Below, piece after piece: positions 7,547-16,502 of a stretch of DNA of 62,199 nucleotides (the first letter of the stretch is position 1; each line of letters opens with the position of its first letter). Made by a program: the position numbers and the translations under genes. The DNA is taken from positions 1 to 62,199 of the forward strand of contig JAGHUM010000031.1 of NCBI GenBank assembly GCA_018064855.1, in the 5' to 3' direction. Under the pieces are notes generated by a model, which was not told where the DNA came from, ran no database searches, and saw only the letters and a program-made list of their open reading frames with translations. The stretch is from Candidatus Physcocola equi. Lineage in GTDB: Bacteria; Bacteroidota; Bacteroidia; Bacteroidales; Paludibacteraceae.

Positions 7547-7766
7547 TTGTTTGCTTCTTGCATATTAAAACTTTTCTTATCAACATTCTTAATTCATCGT
7601 ATGATACACATATTGACAATTTATTAAGTTCTGTTATTACCGAAGCCAATATGTTTTCCGTTTTAAGTTTCAGTTCAATTTCCGACCCAATTTTAATGTT
7701 CGGATAATTTTCTACAATGTAACATATAACTTTAAACTCATCTTTTTGATTTTTGTGGAATATCAT
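7527..7766 (-). CDS. Small protein of unknown function at the head of the RiPP operon
   Basis: A protein of 79 residues, beginning MIFHKNQKDEFKVICYIVEN and rich in Lys, Ile and Leu, with no membrane segment or known motif. It overlaps the start of the radical SAM/SPASM maturase by 20 bases, so the two are very likely co-translated. Its size is near that of stand-alone RiPP recognition elements (PqqD-like, about 90 residues), which deliver leader peptides to the maturase, but I see no clear sequence match, so this stays a suggestion. A small regulator is also possible. Confidence 0.6.
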   Translation of the reverse strand: MIFHKNQKDEFKVICYIVENYPNIKIGSEIELKLKTENILASVITELNKLSICVSYDELRMLIRKVLICKKQTNEGIVL

Positions 7767-7834
7767 AATTGTTTAAAATTAACATCAGCCTTTCCTACCC
7801 ATTCTAGCGGAAGATTGAACTGCGATGCGAACAT
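7763..7834 (-). CDS. Possible 23-residue ORF ahead of the operon
   Basis: A frame from ATG at 7834 to TGA at 7763, encoding MFASQFNLPLEWVGKADV and a few more residues. The stop overlaps the next gene's ATG in an ATGA junction, an arrangement that favours translation. A run of 14 T (7848-7835, minus strand) ends directly before the ATG. It could be a leader peptide, a third short substrate, or a chance frame. Confidence 0.3.
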   Translation of the reverse strand: MFASQFNLPLEWVGKADVNFKQL

Positions 7835-7848
7835 AAAAAAAAAAAAAA
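7835..7848. repeat. Homopolymer tract of 14 A/T
   Basis: Fourteen consecutive A on the plus strand, the longest single-base run I noticed in the window. It lies between the likely -7 box (7852-7859) and the first ATG of the RiPP operon, near the expected transcription start. Confidence 0.9.
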
Positions 7849-7851
7849 CAT

Positions 7852-7881
7852 CAAAATTTTTCAACCACAAAATGCGACAAA
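7852..7881 (-). promoter_or_regulatory. Probable promoter of the RiPP operon
   Basis: On the minus strand TTTG (7881-7878) is followed after 18 bases by AAATTTTG (7859-7852), one mismatch from TAnnTTTG. The start site would fall in the T14 tract. The rest of 7882-8335 holds no gene, RNA or convincing element; AAGTCGCCC occurs twice (8101-8109 and 8134-8142). Confidence 0.4.
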
Positions 7882-8335
7882 ACCGCTATTTTTCTAAATT
7901 TTCCGTCACACAACCTTTAGAATCCTAATATTTTTATGTTGCGCAAACAAGTTTCTCCTATACACCCTAAAATAAAGGCATCCCACTGCACTTTTACAGA
8001 AATGTATCTCATCCCGTATTCGGCTACAATATGCCAACAAAACCATATCGTGACAGAAAACACATAAAAAAGGGCATAAAATTTCATCTCAAAAATTGGA
8101 AAGTCGCCCGAAAAAGTGTGAACTTCTACGGAAAAGTCGCCCCAAAAAAAAATGCTAACACACTGAATTTCAAACATAGTTATATTCCGCATGAAAACAG
8201 AGGAATTGGATATGGCATTTCTTCTCTCCGAATTATAATATTTTTCACCAGGAGAGAGTTAACGCAACTTCCAGGCAAATGAAATGGAAGAGCCACATTT
8301 TTCTCATACTCTTCAAACAAATACGCATTTTTCCG

Positions 8336-8343
8336 TAATTTTG
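8336..8343 (+). promoter_or_regulatory. -7 box for the DUF5686 gene
   Basis: TAATTTTG matches TAnnTTTG and lies 25 bases before the ATG at 8369. No good TTTG is found 19-21 bases upstream. Confidence 0.4.
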
Positions 8344-8368
8344 CAATTCAGTAAGATTTTGAGTAAAA

Positions 8369-10975
8369 ATGACTTTCCATATCAACCCAAACAACACAAG
8401 GTTTTTTCGCTCCATCACCAAAGCCTTGACCCTTTTATTCTTGTTTTTGGCATCCCCGCAACTGCACGCCATCACTTTTGAAGGCTTCGTCAAAGACTCC
8501 GTTTCCGGCGAGACGCTGCCTTTCGCCGGGGTTGGTTACAAAGGCACCATCTATGGCACAGAAGCCGACCTTCAAGGTTTTTACAGACTGACCACCGACG
8601 AGAAACTAAGCGACAAACTGGAATTCAGTTTTGTGGGATATAAAGACAAAGTTATCGACATCAGCAAAATAAACCACAGCAAACGCATCAACGTGCTTTT
8701 AGCCCCAGAGCCGAGCGAGGAACTGGGCGCAGTGGTTGTCGTCGCAAAGAAAGACAGGTATAAAAGGAAAGGCAACCCTGCTGTTGACCTCATCAAACAA
8801 GTAATAGCACACAAAGACAGCAACGACATCCGCACCAGCGACTACTATCAGGTGAAGCGATACGAGAAAACCATCCTGGGCCTTAACGACTTTGCCGCCC
8901 CTAAAGACAGCGCAAAACGCGCCAAACACCGCTGGAACTATATCTACGACTATATCGACACCTCTGAAGTGTCTGGCAAAACCTATCTGCCGATTTCCGT
9001 CAGAGAAAACCTTTCCGACATCAGTTTCCAACGCAGTCCTTCACGCACAAAACGGACCGTCACCGCTCAAAACAATAAAATTTTGATGAATGTGCTCTCG
9101 GAAGACATGATCAACAACGTGCTCAACGAGAGTTTCACTGATGTGCAAATCTATGACAACAACGTCGATGTCTTCATCACAAAATTCGTCAGCCCCATAT
9201 CGAGCATCGCGCCTGTGTTTTACCATTTCTATATTTCAGACACGGTGACACTGGAAGACAACAAACGCTATGTGGAAATGACTTTCGTGCCTGCCAACAC
9301 CAGCGACATGGGTTTTGCCGGCTACCTCTACATCACCACCGACAGCAGTTATGCCGTCAAACGATTGAAAATGGACATTCCACGCGACATCAAACTCAAC
9401 ATCGTGGAAAAACTCCACATTGAACAAGACTTTGAGAAGACCGAGGAAGGAAAATACGCCATCAGCCACGAAACGATGATAAGTGAGGTATTTCTCATCG
9501 ACGGGCTCTCTGGCGGATATGCCAAAAGAGACGCCTATTTCACCGGATATAAGTGGAAAGACGTGGACAAGACTATATTCAACAGGGAAGAAAACATCTA
9601 CTTCGCTAAAAACTCCAGCATAAAAGAAGACTCCTTCTGGGTGGCACAACGTCCGACCGCATTAACAGAAAACGAGAGCAAAATCGACTCTCTGACACAC
9701 CGATTAGATCAAAGCACATTCTTCAACGTGAGCGAATATCTCATCCGCACAGCCATCGAAGGATACATGACCATTGGCAAACACGGTTACTTCGACTACG
9801 GACGCGTCATGAGCACGTATTCGCGTAACGACCTGGAAGGACACCGTTTCCGCATCGGAGGACGCACAACGCCCGCGCTGAACGATCGTTTGTTTTTCGA
9901 CGGTTTCCTCGCTTATGGCACAAAAGACGAGCAATTCAAATATTCAGGAGAACTTGAATATTCATTCCGCGACAAGAAATTCAGCAAAATGGATTTCCCC
10001 CGCCATTCCATCTCTGTGAATTACACCTACGATTGGGACATTCCTTCCGAGCGTTTTCTTGGCGAATACAACTCCAGTTTCGTGCATTCGTTCAAGCGAG
10101 AGAAAATCACCCAGTTCGCGTATGTACGCAGTCAGAAAGCGAGTTATCTCAACGAGAAAGGCAACGGTTTCAGTTACGGATTCTCTCTGAAACACCAAGA
10201 AGAGAAACCAGCCGGCGATTTCGACCATTATGTAAGTAACGCCACGCAATCTCAAATACCGAGTATAGAGCTCAGCACGTTTGGCATTGAACTCTCCTAT
10301 AAGCCTGGTGTGCGCTACTACCAGAACAAGAGCACACGCTACATCATGAACAAGCAGATTCCTCAGTTCTCGCTCAGCCACCAGACAGCTTTCGACAATG
10401 TTTTGGGAAGTCAATTCGACTACAACAAAACGGAAGCCACATACCGACAACGATTCGACATAACACCCCTCGGACATTTCAATGTGGCAGTAAAGGGTGG
10501 CAAAATCTGGAACCAGGTACCCTACCCCACCCTTTTCATTCCAGCAGCCAACCTCTCTTACATCATTTCGGAAGAAACATTCTGGCTGATGAACAACATG
10601 GAATTCCTGACCGACCAATACGCGTCGCTCGACGTCTGCTACAACATGGACGGCTTCCTGCTCGGGCGCATCCCTGGATTGCGACGACTCCACTGGAAAG
10701 AAGTGTTCCGTTTCAAAGCCATGTATGGCGGACTGACCGACAAAAACGACCCGGCAAAAAATCTGGACAACGACGACTTATTCGTGTTTCCTGTCAACAA
10801 AAAGGGTATCACGACATCCTACGAAATGGACGGAGCCCCTTATATGGAAGTGGGAGTCGGCCTTCACAACATCTTCAAACTGTTCAAATTCGAAGTCGTG
10901 AGAAGGCTTAATTATCTCGACAATTACGATGCCAGCAAATGGGGTTTTTGCGTCGGCATGGGACTTTACATGTAA
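8369..10975 (+). CDS. DUF5686 outer-membrane protein with CarboxypepD_reg-like domain
   Basis: A protein of 868 residues. A signal peptide (about 1-34, cut after PQLHA) precedes a carboxypeptidase-regulatory-like beta-sandwich (about 36-112), with GFVKDSVSGETLPFAGV and FSFVGYKDK. The long remainder ends in strands typical of a barrel (WGFCVGMGLYM). This is the DUF5686/CarboxypepD_reg-like family of Bacteroidetes, related in layout to TonB-dependent receptors but without a plug domain. The function is unknown. It is the first gene of a plus-strand group with porT and a LysM hydrolase, which suggests envelope work. The region is noticeably richer in G and C than the RiPP locus beside it. Confidence 0.85.
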   Translation: MTFHINPNNTRFFRSITKALTLLFLFLASPQLHAITFEGFVKDSVSGETLPFAGVGYKGTIYGTEADLQGFYRLTTDEKLSDKLEFSFVGYKDKVIDISKINHSKRINVLLAPEPSEELGAVVVVAKKDRYKRKGNPAVDLIKQVIAHKDSNDIRTSDYYQVKRYEKTILGLNDFAAPKDSAKRAKHRWNYIYDYIDTSEVSGKTYLPISVRENLSDISFQRSPSRTKRTVTAQNNKILMNVLSEDMINNVLNESFTDVQIYDNNVDVFITKFVSPISSIAPVFYHFYISDTVTLEDNKRYVEMTFVPANTSDMGFAGYLYITTDSSYAVKRLKMDIPRDIKLNIVEKLHIEQDFEKTEEGKYAISHETMISEVFLIDGLSGGYAKRDAYFTGYKWKDVDKTIFNREENIYFAKNSSIKEDSFWVAQRPTALTENESKIDSLTHRLDQSTFFNVSEYLIRTAIEGYMTIGKHGYFDYGRVMSTYSRNDLEGHRFRIGGRTTPALNDRLFFDGFLAYGTKDEQFKYSGELEYSFRDKKFSKMDFPRHSISVNYTYDWDIPSERFLGEYNSSFVHSFKREKITQFAYVRSQKASYLNEKGNGFSYGFSLKHQEEKPAGDFDHYVSNATQSQIPSIELSTFGIELSYKPGVRYYQNKSTRYIMNKQIPQFSLSHQTAFDNVLGSQFDYNKTEATYRQRFDITPLGHFNVAVKGGKIWNQVPYPTLFIPAANLSYIISEETFWLMNNMEFLTDQYASLDVCYNMDGFLLGRIPGLRRLHWKEVFRFKAMYGGLTDKNDPAKNLDNDDLFVFPVNKKGITTSYEMDGAPYMEVGVGLHNIFKLFKFEVVRRLNYLDNYDASKWGFCVGMGLYM

Positions 10976-10982
10976 TTTTTTG

Positions 10983-10990
10983 TAAATTTG
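10983..10990 (+). promoter_or_regulatory. -7 box upstream of porT
   Basis: TAAATTTG matches TAnnTTTG and starts 7 bases after the preceding stop. The leader to the porT ATG would be about 66 bases. No clear -33 element. Confidence 0.4.
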
Positions 10991-11062
10991 CAGAATAAAT
11001 CAAAAGTTTATTCGTTAATTCACTGAAGAAGCACATTCGCTTCTCTCATCAGAGCATCAACA

Positions 11063-11788
11063 ATGAAAACAGTCAACAAAATCATATTCACCCTGTTAGT
11101 ATTTTTTTCTGCAGTTTCGGCAAACGCTCAAATCAAGAATTTCGGAACAGTCAGAAACCTTATCAACGCAGACAACAAGCAATATCACTTCGGTTTCATT
11201 TTAGGTTTCAACAGCATGGACTTCAATTTGGACCAAACCAACCATGTAGCCGAAGACGATGGAAAGATATGGTATGCAGACGTCACAAACCAAGGCGTTG
11301 GCTTCACCGTGGGTATCATCAGCGATCTGAGATTAGGTCGATACTTCAACCTCCGTTTCGACCCTGTCCTTTTATTCAATGACAGATCTGTCCACTATGT
11401 GGATAAAGACGGGAATGCTGCGGAAGAAGACGTCGTCGTCAAATCCACGATTATCGATTTCCCATTATTGATGAAAGCGCGAGCTGCAAGAATGGGCAAC
11501 CTTCGCCCCTACCTCCTCGCCGGACCTGCCATGACGTTAGACTTAGGGCGTTCCACCGATGCCAACCTCCTGCTGAAAGGCATCGACTACGGAGTTGAAT
11601 TCGGTTTCGGCTGTGACATCTACCTCACCTATTTCAAACTGGCGCCAGAATTTAAGATGTTCCTTGGATTCAACGAATTGCTTGATACCAACAGACCAGA
11701 ACTGGAAGGAACAAAAGACATCAAATGGCAGCAAGCTATCGGCAAATTAACTTCACGAATATTCACTCTGACATTCAACTTTGAATAA
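11063..11788 (+). CDS. porT: PorT/SprT family outer-membrane beta-barrel protein
   Basis: A protein of 241 residues with a signal peptide cut after SANAQ (about 23). The family pattern is visible throughout: HFGFILGFN, GFTVGIISDLRLGRYFNLRFDP, IDFPLLMKARA, RPYLLAGP, FGFGCDIYLTYFKLAPEFK and a final LTSRIFTLTFNFE ending in Phe, as expected for an outer-membrane barrel. PorT of Porphyromonas gingivalis (SprT in Flavobacterium) is needed for type IX secretion. A cargo protein with a matching C-terminal domain lies at 47317-48843, which fits a working system. Generic PorT-like barrels also exist, so assignment as the true porT is likely but not certain. Confidence 0.8.
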   Translation: MKTVNKIIFTLLVFFSAVSANAQIKNFGTVRNLINADNKQYHFGFILGFNSMDFNLDQTNHVAEDDGKIWYADVTNQGVGFTVGIISDLRLGRYFNLRFDPVLLFNDRSVHYVDKDGNAAEEDVVVKSTIIDFPLLMKARAARMGNLRPYLLAGPAMTLDLGRSTDANLLLKGIDYGVEFGFGCDIYLTYFKLAPEFKMFLGFNELLDTNRPELEGTKDIKWQQAIGKLTSRIFTLTFNFE

Positions 11789-11820
11789 AAACGTGAGCCG
11801 AAACACACCTGTAAATCATC

Positions 11821-13545
11821 ATGAAAAAGTTTCTCGCATTTATTATTTGCGCCATCTTTTGTTGTGGTGAAGCGGCCGCTCAACAACACCATAGCAGAGG
11901 ACACCATAATACCAGACATCACCGTGTCATAAGACAAGAAGACAAAATTGCGCACGACACCCTTCCTGCGCCAAAAAACATAGCAGACTCCATCATTTTT
12001 GAGGCCACAAAATACCTCGGCATACCATACCGATACGCCACACACGGCCCCAACAGTTTCGACTGCTCCGGATTTACAGGACACATCTATCGTTTGTTTG
12101 GCTACAACATTGGATACGCATCCCGCGAGCAATACCAGCAAGGAGCAAAAATATCAAAGCACAATCTTCACAAAGGAGATTTGGTGTTTTTCTGTGGAAG
12201 ACAAATCAATGGCACAGTAGGGCACGTCGGCATTGTTTTTGATGTGGACACAGTTGCCGGTACTTTCAGATTCATACACGCATCCTGCAGCAGAGGCGTA
12301 AACATCACCTCATACCCCGACTCAAAATATTACCTTCAACGCTATCTGGGCGCCAGACGCTTTATTGACTACAACGACAAACCCATCAAAGAACAAAAAG
12401 AAGAAAACCCTTTGGGCATCGACCACTCCCCCATCAAATTGGACAAAGCCAAACACGACAGTGTCAAAATTGCCCCTCGCGAAGAAATCATCGTCACACA
12501 TAATGTCTCAGCTGGAGAAACCCTAAAATCCATCGCAGAAAAATACAACTGCACACCCGAAGATATTGCTCGATGGAACAACATCCGCCTTCATAACGAG
12601 ATTCTGAAACCTGGCAGGAAAATCATAATCAAACCTGAAGAAGAGACAGGGAAAATAAAAGCAGAAAAAGAAAGAAACGCACTTGCGACAGACACATCCA
12701 TAGTAGTCAGGAAAGGAGAGACCATTTGGACTGTATCGCAGAAATACAACTGCACCGTGAAAGAACTGACCGAATGGAACCAGTTAAAAAACAACGAAAT
12801 CACACCCGGACAAAGTCTGATCATTCGCCCTTCATCGAAAATCGCGCCCAATGACAGTGTAGCGAACGGAGCAATATACCACAAAGTGGCCAAAGGCGAA
12901 AACATTTACACCATTGCCCGAAAATACAAATGCACAAAAGAGGAGATAAAAGAATGGAACGGGCTTAAAAAAAACATTGTCAGCACAGGACAAACACTTA
13001 TAATCAAGCGATTTGACAAAGGCAACACCCACACACTCAGAAAAGGGGAAGATTTGAATTACGTCTCCGCAAAATACGGAATACCGGTGAAACAACTTAT
13101 GGAATGGAACAAACTCCACACCATGCAAGTAAAAGAAGGACAAATAATCGTTTTATCCTCTTCCGAAAAAGGATTTGAAGATCAACTTCCACCAACAAGC
13201 AAAATCGACACAACTCTCACACTTGCACAGCAAATGGAGAGAAACGACCATCTCAAGTCAAAAGCCAGCGAAGACAAAAAGAAAAACGCTGCAACAAACA
13301 CAAGCGCGAGAAATGATGCGCAAGCGAAGAATACAATCGAAGAAGGGAAAGATAAGGGAAACACACCGAAAGACCAGCAGAGCGAAAATAACGCATCTGA
13401 AGAAACCATATACTATGCTGTAAACGGAGACAATCTTTCCCGCATCGCAAAGAAGAACAAATGTACCATCAAACAACTGTATGAATGGAACGATTTGAAA
13501 AACGATAAAGTCAGATTAGGACAGAAATTTATCATAAAAAAATAA
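11821..13545 (+). CDS. NlpC/P60 peptidoglycan hydrolase with five LysM repeats
   Basis: A protein of 574 residues with a signal peptide cut near AAAQQ. The NlpC/P60 domain (about 54-172) shows FDCSGF with Cys82, GHVGIV with His135 and FIHAS with His153, the Cys-His-His set of papain-like endopeptidases that cut peptidoglycan stem peptides. Five LysM repeats follow at about 224-270, 294-338, 353-398, 403-446 and 531-574; each has the form GE/GD...IA.KY.CT...L..WN.L and binds glycan strands. A linker of ~85 residues rich in Lys, Asp, Asn and Ala separates repeats four and five. The catalytic domain precedes the LysM array. It is 5 bases from pyrH. Confidence 0.9.
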   Translation: MKKFLAFIICAIFCCGEAAAQQHHSRGHHNTRHHRVIRQEDKIAHDTLPAPKNIADSIIFEATKYLGIPYRYATHGPNSFDCSGFTGHIYRLFGYNIGYASREQYQQGAKISKHNLHKGDLVFFCGRQINGTVGHVGIVFDVDTVAGTFRFIHASCSRGVNITSYPDSKYYLQRYLGARRFIDYNDKPIKEQKEENPLGIDHSPIKLDKAKHDSVKIAPREEIIVTHNVSAGETLKSIAEKYNCTPEDIARWNNIRLHNEILKPGRKIIIKPEEETGKIKAEKERNALATDTSIVVRKGETIWTVSQKYNCTVKELTEWNQLKNNEITPGQSLIIRPSSKIAPNDSVANGAIYHKVAKGENIYTIARKYKCTKEEIKEWNGLKKNIVSTGQTLIIKRFDKGNTHTLRKGEDLNYVSAKYGIPVKQLMEWNKLHTMQVKEGQIIVLSSSEKGFEDQLPPTSKIDTTLTLAQQMERNDHLKSKASEDKKKNAATNTSARNDAQAKNTIEEGKDKGNTPKDQQSENNASEETIYYAVNGDNLSRIAKKNKCTIKQLYEWNDLKNDKVRLGQKFIIKK

Positions 13546-13550
13546 CAATT

Positions 13551-14261
13551 ATGGCTAGATTCAAAAGAATACTCCTAAAACTCAGCGGTGAATCGCTGAT
13601 GGGAGAAAAGGGCTATGGCATTGATGAGAACCGCCTTGCCCAGTACGCAGAACAAATCAAAGAAATACACGATATGGGTGTCGAAATCGGCATTGTGATC
13701 GGTGGTGGTAATATATTCCGCGGTCTTAGTGGCGCAAAGAAAGGATTTGACCGCGTAAAAGGTGACCAGATGGGAATGTTGGCCACAGTAATCAATAGCC
13801 TCGCATTGCAGTCAGCTCTTAAAGCGGCAGGTGTGGCATCGGAAGTATTGACAGCCATCAGAATGGAACCAATTGGCGAGTTTTACAGCAAAGACAGAGC
13901 CATCAAAGCCATCAATGAAGGCAAAGTTGCCATCTTCTCAGCAGGAACAGGTTGTCCTTACTTCACAACAGACACAGGCTCATCACTGCGCGGAGTGGAA
14001 ATAGAAGCAGACGTAATGCTGAAAGGAACACGCGTGGATGGAATCTATACAGCCGACCCAGAAAAAGACCCTACAGCGACCAAATTTGACGAGATCACGT
14101 ACGATGAAATCATTAACCGAAACCTCAAAGTAATGGATCTCTCTGCAACAGAAATGTGCAGAGCGAATAACCTTCCAATCTATGTGTTCAACATGGACAA
14201 ATATGGAAACCTCAAAAAGCTTATGGAAGGCGAAAACATAGGAACATACGTTCATCCATAA
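13551..14261 (+). CDS. pyrH: UMP kinase
   Basis: A protein of 236 residues. It phosphorylates UMP to UDP with ATP in pyrimidine nucleotide synthesis and acts in the cytoplasm as a hexamer. The amino-acid-kinase fold is clear: KRILLKLSGESLMG at the start, VIGGGNIFRG, the long helix TVINSLALQSAL, and GTGCPYFTTDTGSSLRG, followed by a KGTRVDGIYTADP nucleotide-binding segment. Length matches the bacterial family. The gap to the LysM hydrolase is only 5 bases, so it is probably read from the same transcript. A hairpin terminator follows. Confidence 0.97.
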   Translation: MARFKRILLKLSGESLMGEKGYGIDENRLAQYAEQIKEIHDMGVEIGIVIGGGNIFRGLSGAKKGFDRVKGDQMGMLATVINSLALQSALKAAGVASEVLTAIRMEPIGEFYSKDRAIKAINEGKVAIFSAGTGCPYFTTDTGSSLRGVEIEADVMLKGTRVDGIYTADPEKDPTATKFDEITYDEIINRNLKVMDLSATEMCRANNLPIYVFNMDKYGNLKKLMEGENIGTYVHP

Positions 14262-14301
14262 ACAAAGAGCTCTGAGAGCAAATAAAAGCACAAAAAAAAC
14301 A

Positions 14302-14340
14302 AACGGGGGCATGAGAACATGCTCCCGTTCATTTTGTAAT
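14302..14340 (+). terminator. Terminator after pyrH
   Basis: Arms 14302-14313 and 14318-14329 form a 12-base stem with one G-T pair around AGAA, followed by the T-rich CATTTTGTAAT. Confidence 0.7.
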
Positions 14341-14359
14341 ATGCATTAAGATAACAAAA

Positions 14360-14387
14360 AAGGGATATTGCCTTCGCAATATCCCTT
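14360..14387 (-). terminator. Terminator of the ribosomal protein super-operon
   Basis: A perfect 12-base stem (14360-14371 with 14376-14387) and a 4-base loop. On the minus strand it runs directly into TTTTGTTAT. It lies 21 bases after the rplQ stop and faces the pyrH terminator. Confidence 0.8.
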
Positions 14388-14408
14388 AAATATCTGGAAG
14401 AATCAAAA

Positions 14409-14882
14409 TTATTCTGCAGATTCAGAAGAAACTTCAGCAACAACAGTTGCATCTTCAGCTTTCTTCTTGCCACCACGGCGAGTGGTCTTCTTTTCAGCTG
14501 GAGCAGCGCTCTTGAGCATAGCCTCATTGTAATCAACAAGCTCGATAAAGCACATTTCAGCAGCATCACCCAGACGGATACCAGTCTTGATAATACGAGT
14601 GTAACCACCAGGACGGTTAGCGATCTTCTGAGAAACCTCACGGAAGAGTTCAGTTACAGCCTCTTTATTCTGCAAGTAGCTGAATACAACACGGCGAGAA
14701 TTAGTAGAATCTTCCTTAGCCTTGGTAAGGATTGGTTCAACATAAGTTCTCAAAGCCTTTGCCTTAGCCACTGTGGTGTTGATTCTCTTATGCATAATAA
14801 GAGAAATCGCCATGTTAGCAAGCATTGCCTTACGGTGAGAATGCTTTCTAGACAGATGGTTGAAAGATTTGATATGTTTCAT
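14409..14882 (-). CDS. rplQ: 50S ribosomal protein L17
   Basis: A protein of 157 residues. The conserved core [20 protein letters not shown] and [22 protein letters not shown] is L17, which binds 23S rRNA near the exit tunnel. The family core is about 115-120 residues; here a C-terminal extension of about 35 residues alternates a basic stretch ([11 protein letters not shown]) with an Ala/Val/Glu/Ser tail. It is the last gene of the super-operon, 4 bases after rpoA, and is followed by a strong hairpin. Confidence 0.97.
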   Translation of the reverse strand: MKHIKSFNHLSRKHSHRKAMLANMAISLIMHKRINTTVAKAKALRTYVEPILTKAKEDSTNSRRVVFSYLQNKEAVTELFREVSQKIANRPGGYTRIIKTGIRLGDAAEMCFIELVDYNEAMLKSAAPAEKKTTRRGGKKKAEDATVVAEVSSESAE

Positions 14883-14886
14883 TGTT

Positions 14887-15879
14887 TTACTCTTTGTCTA
14901 ATTTATATTTAGAGATATCCATACCGAAGGACAGGGAGAGATTATCCAAAAGATCGTCCAACTCAGTAAGAGACTTCTTACCAAAGTTGCGGAACTTTAA
15001 TAAATCGTTCTTGTTGAGAACAACCAATTCTGCCAAGGTATCTACGTCTGCAGACTTCAAGCAGTTGAGCGCACGAACCGAAAGATTCATATCAACCAAT
15101 CGAGTCTTAAGCAATTGACGCATGTGAAGAACTTCTTCATCGAAACCATCATCTTCGCTGCCGTCACGATTATCAATTGTGATCTTTTCGTCTGAGAACA
15201 ACATGAAATGGTGGATGAGAATCTTAGCAGCCTCCTTCAACGCATCTTTTGGATGGATAGAGCCATCAGTCTCGATTTCCAAAGTCAACTTTTCGTAGTC
15301 AATCTTCTGCTCCACACGATAGTTTTCAATAGTGTACTTAACGTTGCGGATAGGAGTGAAAATAGAGTCGATTGGAAGAAGACCAATTTCTGCATTGAGA
15401 GGTTTGTTTTCGTCGGCTGGGACCCAACCACGACCTTTGCCGATAGTCATTACAATATGAACTTCAGCTTTAGGTTCCTTATGGCATATAACTAATTCTG
15501 GGTTCAAAACCTCAAAACCAGTCAGACCTTTGGTAATATCACCGGCTTTGAACACTTCGGAACCGGAAATAGTCAAGTCGACTTTTTCGCTTTCTATTTC
15601 ATCAACTTTCTGTTTGAAACGGACCTGTTTCAAATTGAGAATGATGTTAGTAACATCCTCAATCACGCCTTTGATTACGCCAAACTCATGGTCAACACCA
15701 TCAATCTTGATGGTAGTGATGGCAAAACCCTCGAGAGAAGACAAAAGTATTCTTCTCAAGGCATTACCAATCGTAATACCATAGCCAGGTTCCAACGGAC
15801 GGAATTCGAAAACGCCTTTTCTGTCGTCCGCTTCCAACATTATAACTTTATCAGGTTTTTGAAATGCTAATATAGCCAT
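14887..15879 (-). CDS. rpoA: RNA polymerase alpha subunit
   Basis: A protein of 330 residues. The N-terminal dimerisation and assembly domain (about 1-230) includes [29 protein letters not shown] linker rich in Asp and Glu leads to the C-terminal domain (about 255-320), with [23 protein letters not shown] and [19 protein letters not shown], which contacts promoter DNA and activators. It lies between rpsD and rplQ as in other bacteria. Confidence 0.98.
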   Translation of the reverse strand: MAILAFQKPDKVIMLEADDRKGVFEFRPLEPGYGITIGNALRRILLSSLEGFAITTIKIDGVDHEFGVIKGVIEDVTNIILNLKQVRFKQKVDEIESEKVDLTISGSEVFKAGDITKGLTGFEVLNPELVICHKEPKAEVHIVMTIGKGRGWVPADENKPLNAEIGLLPIDSIFTPIRNVKYTIENYRVEQKIDYEKLTLEIETDGSIHPKDALKEAAKILIHHFMLFSDEKITIDNRDGSEDDGFDEEVLHMRQLLKTRLVDMNLSVRALNCLKSADVDTLAELVVLNKNDLLKFRNFGKKSLTELDDLLDNLSLSFGMDISKYKLDKE

Positions 15880-15896
15880 GGATAAATTATTTATTA

Positions 15897-16502
15897 TTAT
15901 TTAGAGTATAATTCGACGATTGACTGTTCCTTGATGTTTTCAGGGATATCCGCACGTTCAGGCATATAAGCATATTTACCAGCCATTGATGCATTATCCC
16001 ATTCCAACCACTTGTACTTACCATGGTTGAAACCAGCCAAAGAGTCACAAATTGTCTCTAAAGATTTAGCCTTTTCACGAACACCTACAATCTGTCCTGG
16101 CTTAACCAAGTATGAAGGGATGTTCACAACCTTACCGTCAACAACGATGTGGCAGTGAGAAACGAGCTGACGAGCAGCTGCGCGAGTTGGAGCCATACCG
16201 AGACGGAAAACGATGTTGTCGAGACGAGATTCGAGAAGCTGCAAAAGAACTTCACCAGTAACGCCTTTACGACGTGAAGCTTCTTCAAAGAGATTACGGA
16301 ACTGCTTTTCAAGAACACCGTAAGTGTACTTTGCCTTCTGCTTTTCAGCGAGCTGAGCACCGTATTCAGAAACCTTCTTTCTCTTGTTTACACCGTGCTG
16401 GCCAGGAGGGAAATTGCGCTTTGCCAAAATCTTATCCGGACCGAAGATAGCTTCACCAAACTTACGAGAGATTCTCGTTTTTGGGCCAATATATCTTGCC
16501 AT
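15897..16502 (-). CDS. rpsD: 30S ribosomal protein S4
   Basis: A protein of 201 residues. It begins [20 protein letters not shown] and has an S4 RNA-binding domain at about 91-150 ([31 protein letters not shown]). It starts assembly of the 30S body on 16S rRNA. The N-terminal zinc-binding cysteines found in some S4 proteins are absent, the C-minus form. The 115-base gap to rpsK is larger than other gaps here and holds a possible -7 box, TAGCTTTG (16596-16589, minus strand), without a good -33. Confidence 0.97.
   Translation of the reverse strand: MARYIGPKTRISRKFGEAIFGPDKILAKRNFPPGQHGVNKRKKVSEYGAQLAEKQKAKYTYGVLEKQFRNLFEEASRRKGVTGEVLLQLLESRLDNIVFRLGMAPTRAAARQLVSHCHIVVDGKVVNIPSYLVKPGQIVGVREKAKSLETICDSLAGFNHGKYKWLEWDNASMAGKYAYMPERADIPENIKEQSIVELYSK

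Noticed and set aside
8101-8142. Direct repeat AAGTCGCCC as a mobile-element target site
   Set aside because: Nine bases, only two imperfectly extended copies and nothing transposon-like between them.
7917-8192. 91-codon minus-strand frame in the intergenic region
   Set aside because: Aromatic-rich, AT-driven composition, no ribosome binding site or operon context; does not look coding.
9962-10693. 243-codon minus-strand frame inside the DUF5686 gene
   Set aside because: Antisense shadow; no family motifs, and the plus-strand frame is a clear full-length protein.
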